Origin: Hoeflea prorocentri
GTDB taxonomy: Bacteria; Pseudomonadota; Alphaproteobacteria; Rhizobiales; Rhizobiaceae
Assembly: GCF_027944115.1 (NCBI RefSeq)
Contig: NZ_JAPJZI010000001.1
Coordinates: 1,798,001-1,862,000, forward strand
DNA length: 64,000 bases
Reading direction: 5' to 3'
The notes beneath the pieces are model-generated. The model ran no database searches, was not told the DNA's origin, and was given only the letters and a program-made list of their open reading frames with translations. Position 1 is the stretch's first letter. Each line of letters starts with the position of its first letter. Shown one piece after another: positions 61,188 to 64,000 of this stretch. The translations under genes were made by a program, and so were the position numbers.

Positions 61188-61970
61188 TCAGTCCAGTGCT
61201 TTGAGCGCGCGGTCTGCCGCGAGCATCTCTTTCCACCTGTAGGCCCTGCGTTGTTCCGCTTGTGCGTCTGCGCCCCATTGCTCAGCATTCCAGTCTTCAT
61301 CGACATGGGCGGCTGCCCAGGCCTCTTCGACGGTGACTTCTTCCTTTGCGATGGCGAGGGCCAGGAGGCCCGATCCGGTCAGCGTGGTGAAGGTGTGCAG
61401 GCTGGCGAGAGCAATCGGGCATTTGAAGCCGACAAGGTGAATGCCGACGGCATTGATCGCTTCTCGGGGTTGTTCCACATGCATGACGCCTTCGGCGAGC
61501 ATGAAACGTGCACCGAGCGCCGTGTGTGCCCAATCGATTACCGGATCCCAGATTTCATTTTGCCGGGCGACCAGTCTTTCTGGCCCGTCGGCCCGATAGC
61601 AAAGAAGGTCCGTTCCGGCAAAACGCAGGACATCTTCCATCACTGCCTGAGGGTCGGTTGCGATCCCGTCAATCGCCGTATTGACCAGCCTCGTCACCGG
61701 CATTGACACCGGGTCTATTTCATCTTGCTGCGCGTCCCACTCCGTTCGGATGAGCTCGGCCAGGTCTTTTGTCGGAGCCGCCAGAATGTTCTTGGCGGGT
61801 GTGCGAATTTTCTTCCCGTCCAGCAGGATAGAGAACTCTACTCCGTCTTCACCAATGCCCGTCTTGTCATAGAAACGTTTTGGCAAAGGTCTTTTCGACA
61901 GGATCTGCGCCCGCTTGACGGGGTCGGCGTCGCTCATCATGTCATTGAGATCGTCCAGAATATCTCTCAT
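61188..61970 (-). CDS. ATP12-family F1-ATPase assembly chaperone
   Basis: Protein of 260 residues homologous to mitochondrial Atp12, which escorts the F1 alpha subunit during ATP synthase assembly. Recognisable segments: KRFYDKTGIGEDGVEFSILL near residue 32, LDGKKIRTPAKNILAAPTKD, LIRTEWDAQQDEIDPVSMPV near residue 73 and DLLCYRADGPERLVARQNEI. Its start overlaps the HAD phosphatase gene by 4 bases. The order RluC / HAD / ATP12 is a recurrent group in Hyphomicrobiales. Confidence 0.9.
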   Translation of the reverse strand: MRDILDDLNDMMSDADPVKRAQILSKRPLPKRFYDKTGIGEDGVEFSILLDGKKIRTPAKNILAAPTKDLAELIRTEWDAQQDEIDPVSMPVTRLVNTAIDGIATDPQAVMEDVLRFAGTDLLCYRADGPERLVARQNEIWDPVIDWAHTALGARFMLAEGVMHVEQPREAINAVGIHLVGFKCPIALASLHTFTTLTGSGLLALAIAKEEVTVEEAWAAAHVDEDWNAEQWGADAQAEQRRAYRWKEMLAADRALKALD

Positions 61971-62632
61971 CGTACCTGCTCCAGCCCGACGATTGGCGCG
62001 AGTTCATCGGGCCTTTCAATAATATGATGTGCGCCAGCCTGGTGAAGGTGATCCACCGCGGCATAGCCCCAGGATACACCGACCGCGCGAGCGCCGGCAT
62101 TCACTGCCATTTGCATATCGTAGATAGCGTCACCCACGACGATTGTCTGCTCCGGAGCCATGCCGGTGTCGGCGCAACACTCAAGCACCATCGCCGGATG
62201 AGGTTTGGATGGGCACTCATCCGCAGTGCGTGTCGTGACAAAACGTTTAATCAGATTGTTTCGCTCCAGCAATTTGTCCAGGTTGCGTCGTGATTTGCCT
62301 GTGACCACGCCAACCAGAACCTCGTCCCTCACGAGCAAAGCCTCCAGCAGGTCCAAAATACCATCGTAAAATGGTTCGTCGATTTCTGATGCTTCGCGCA
62401 GCGTACGGCTGTGATGCCTGTAGCGATCCGCCAGATGCCGGATTTCGTCGTCGACCGGGCGCTGCAAGAGTTTTGCAATGGCCAGATCAAGAGACAGTCC
62501 TATGACTGATTTTGTCTGGTTGAACTGTGGAAGTGGCTGCCCGCCTTCGGCAAAAGCTCTTTCCATGCCGGCATGAATAAAGGCTGCGCTGTCAATGAGC
62601 GTGCCGTCGCAGTCGAAAAGGACAAGCTTCAT
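61967..62632 (-). CDS. HAD-superfamily phosphatase (phosphoglycolate-phosphatase-like)
   Basis: Hydrolase of 221 residues. Motif I LVLFDCDGTLIDS carries the nucleophilic aspartate. Motif II-like VGVVTGKSRRNLDKLLE, then the lysine region ECPSKPHPAMVLE and motif III/IV VVGDAIYDMQMAVNAGARAV. The cap helix region is short, as in the Gph/PGP group. Substrate not certain; phosphoglycolate or nucleotides are possible. ATG 62632 overlaps the RluC stop by 4 bases. Confidence 0.88.
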   Translation of the reverse strand: MKLVLFDCDGTLIDSAAFIHAGMERAFAEGGQPLPQFNQTKSVIGLSLDLAIAKLLQRPVDDEIRHLADRYRHHSRTLREASEIDEPFYDGILDLLEALLVRDEVLVGVVTGKSRRNLDKLLERNNLIKRFVTTRTADECPSKPHPAMVLECCADTGMAPEQTIVVGDAIYDMQMAVNAGARAVGVSWGYAAVDHLHQAGAHHIIERPDELAPIVGLEQVR

Positions 62633-63612
62633 CCCTCGTAGTCCTTGTCGAAGCCAAGAAGGTTCCAGCTCTGGACCATGTGAGGCGGAAGCTGCGCGGT
62701 GACATTGATCCTTTTGCCACCATCGGGATGCGGAATGGAGATGTGACGGGCATGAAGATGCAGGCGCTTTTGCATCCCGCCGGGGAACTCCCAATTGTGA
62801 TCAGCCTCAAAATATTTCGGATCACCAATGATGGGGCATCCGATATGCGCTGCATGGACCCTGAGCTGATGCGTGCGCCCGGTATAGGGCTCCATCTGCA
62901 GCCACGACAATTGCTGGCCGGCCTGCTCGATGATGCTGTAGTGGGAAATCGCGTGGTCCGCATCCGGCTCCCCATGATGGCACACGCGGATGCGATCGCC
63001 GTCCGGCGTCTGTTCTTTTACCAGCCAGGTCGATATGCGGCCTTCCCGTTTACGCGGAACACCCTTGACCAACGTCCAGTAGGTCTTTTGCGTATCGCGC
63101 TCCCGGAAAGCGGCCGTCAGACGCTGCGCTGCGCCACGTGTACGGGCGACGACCAGAACGCCGGACGTATCGCGGTCAAGGCGATGGACCAGCCGCGGCT
63201 TCTCTCCCTTGCGGCTGCGCCAGGCTTCCAGCATCTTGTCGATATGGCGGGAAATGCCCGATCCGCCCTGCACGGCCAACCCAGCCGGTTTATTGAAAAC
63301 ATAGACCTTTGGATCTTCGTAGATCAGCATGCCGGAAAGCAGGTCAGAATCTGCACCTGCGGACGCCGGTCTCTTCTGCCCGGCCTCAACACCGCCCTTT
63401 TCATCGGTGCCAAGCGGAGGGATACGGATCATCTGTCCCGGTTGAAGGCGTGTGTCGTGTTTTGCCCGGCCGCCATCAATGCGGATCTGTCCAGACCGTA
63501 AGAGTTTCTGCAGCTTGCCAAAACCCAATCCGGGAAAATGCGTCTTGAACCACCGGTCCAGGCGCATGCCTGTTTCATCCGTATCCACTTTTCGCTGCTC
63601 GACGCCGGCCAT
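62629..63612 (-). CDS. rluC: RluC/RluD-family pseudouridine synthase
   Basis: Modifies 23S rRNA uridines, 327 residues. An N-terminal S4 RNA-binding domain (TGMRLDRWFKTHFPGLGFGK, then LLRSGQIRIDGGRA) precedes the catalytic domain with aspartate in LVHRLDRDTSGVLVVARTRG near residue 145. The C-terminal YTGRTHQLRVHAAHIGCPII is family-typical. Which rRNA position it modifies cannot be told from sequence; RluC is the usual name in this neighbourhood. Gap to the CrcB gene is 12 bases. Confidence 0.9.
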   Translation of the reverse strand: MAGVEQRKVDTDETGMRLDRWFKTHFPGLGFGKLQKLLRSGQIRIDGGRAKHDTRLQPGQMIRIPPLGTDEKGGVEAGQKRPASAGADSDLLSGMLIYEDPKVYVFNKPAGLAVQGGSGISRHIDKMLEAWRSRKGEKPRLVHRLDRDTSGVLVVARTRGAAQRLTAAFRERDTQKTYWTLVKGVPRKREGRISTWLVKEQTPDGDRIRVCHHGEPDADHAISHYSIIEQAGQQLSWLQMEPYTGRTHQLRVHAAHIGCPIIGDPKYFEADHNWEFPGGMQKRLHLHARHISIPHPDGGKRINVTAQLPPHMVQSWNLLGFDKDYEG

Positions 63613-63624
63613 GACTTAAGCCTC

Positions 63625-64000
63625 CTATGCCATTGCCCGGGCGAGCGCCAGCCCGGCGAAGAGTGCTGCAATGGAAAGCAGGACACTTGCCGCGACATAG
63701 AGGGACGCAGTCATGGCGGCGCCGCGCTCCCAGAGCATCGCAACATCAAGAGAGAAGGCCGAAAAGGTCGTAAAGCCGCCTAGTAGGCCCGTTGCGACCA
63801 GTAGCCGTACTTCATTCGACACACCGCTACGCCGCACAAGCCACTCCACAAAGATGCCCATGATGAAGGACCCGACAATATTGACCGTCAATGTTCCCCA
63901 CGGAAAACCGGGACCGAAAGCCCGCAAGCTTGCCACATTTACAAGATGTCTGAGCGAGGCGCCGACAGCGCCGCCGAGCGCAACAATGAGTAAGTTTGCC
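63625..64000 (-). CDS. crcB: CrcB/Fluc fluoride channel, truncated by window edge
   Basis: Small membrane protein that exports fluoride. The frame is open from the stop at 63625 to the right edge, so the true start lies beyond 64000. The visible N-terminal part (LLIVALGGAVGASLRHLVNV) matches the CrcB start. The core follows: PWGTLTVNIVGSFIMGIFVE with the conserved asparagine, then LLVATGLLGGFTTFSAFSLD. The GTG at 63936 is an internal valine rather than the start. First gene of the crcB-rluC-HAD-ATP12 group. Confidence 0.88.
   Translation of the reverse strand, partial: ANLLIVALGGAVGASLRHLVNVASLRAFGPGFPWGTLTVNIVGSFIMGIFVEWLVRRSGVSNEVRLLVATGLLGGFTTFSAFSLDVAMLWERGAAMTASLYVAASVLLSIAALFAGLALARAMA

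Overview
The window looks like chromosome of an alphaproteobacterium of the order Hyphomicrobiales (rhizobia and relatives). The evidence is the gene content and order: sdhE-mfd next to recG, a DUF502 membrane protein, glmS and glmU; an ATP12 / HAD phosphatase / RluC / CrcB group; and UDP-glucuronate-derived sugar genes. The DNA is GC-rich with dense gene packing and many 4-bp ATGA overlaps. I see no insertion sequence, prophage, CRISPR array or rRNA. One tRNA gene, tRNA-Lys(TTT), is present.

Layout. 1-16 kb is mostly core genome: a family-5 solute-binding protein, a DsbA/FrnE-type oxidoreductase, transcription-coupled repair (mfd), SdhE, recG, a DUF1801 protein, a glycosyltransferase-like orphan, DUF502, glmS, glmU, CcdA, tRNA-Lys and a DUF2147 protein. 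16-22 kb is accessory: a GntR regulator, an XRE regulator, and a divergent operon-like set of a membrane di-iron desaturase-family enzyme, a PhnD-like binding-fold protein without signal peptide and a D-amino-acid-oxidase-fold flavoprotein, then an FkbM methyltransferase. A large MscS-type channel follows. 24.6-29.4 kb is a tight four-gene glycosyltransferase operon with two MurG-like and two GT4 enzymes in alternation. 29.4-35.4 kb is a complete peptide/oligosaccharide-type ABC importer. 35.5-41.6 kb holds a histidine phosphatase and the enzymes that make UDP-GlcA, UDP-GalA and UDP-Xyl. Among them sit an exostosin-like protein and a short-chain dehydrogenase relative whose motifs are those of halohydrin dehalogenases.

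41.7-58.6 kb is one long co-directional series. It has a TetR regulator, an ACAD10/11-like acyl-CoA dehydrogenase, two zinc-free medium-chain reductases, a LivHMGF-type ABC importer with its binding protein, an acyl-CoA ligase, a FadJ-type bifunctional enzyme, a thiolase, a PimC/PimD-like acyl-CoA dehydrogenase pair and a thioesterase. Together they would import an organic acid, activate it to the CoA thioester and shorten it by beta-oxidation. 3-Hydroxybutyrate dehydrogenase and a patatin-like lipase follow. 60.7-64 kb returns to core genes (DUF4864, ATP12, HAD phosphatase, RluC and a CrcB cut by the right edge).

The observation I rate highest is the halohydrin-dehalogenase-type gene at 38675-39355. 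Next are the XRE/desaturase/PhnD-like/flavoprotein module, the four-glycosyltransferase cassette, and the acyl-CoA dehydrogenase pair in which only one subunit keeps a catalytic glutamate.
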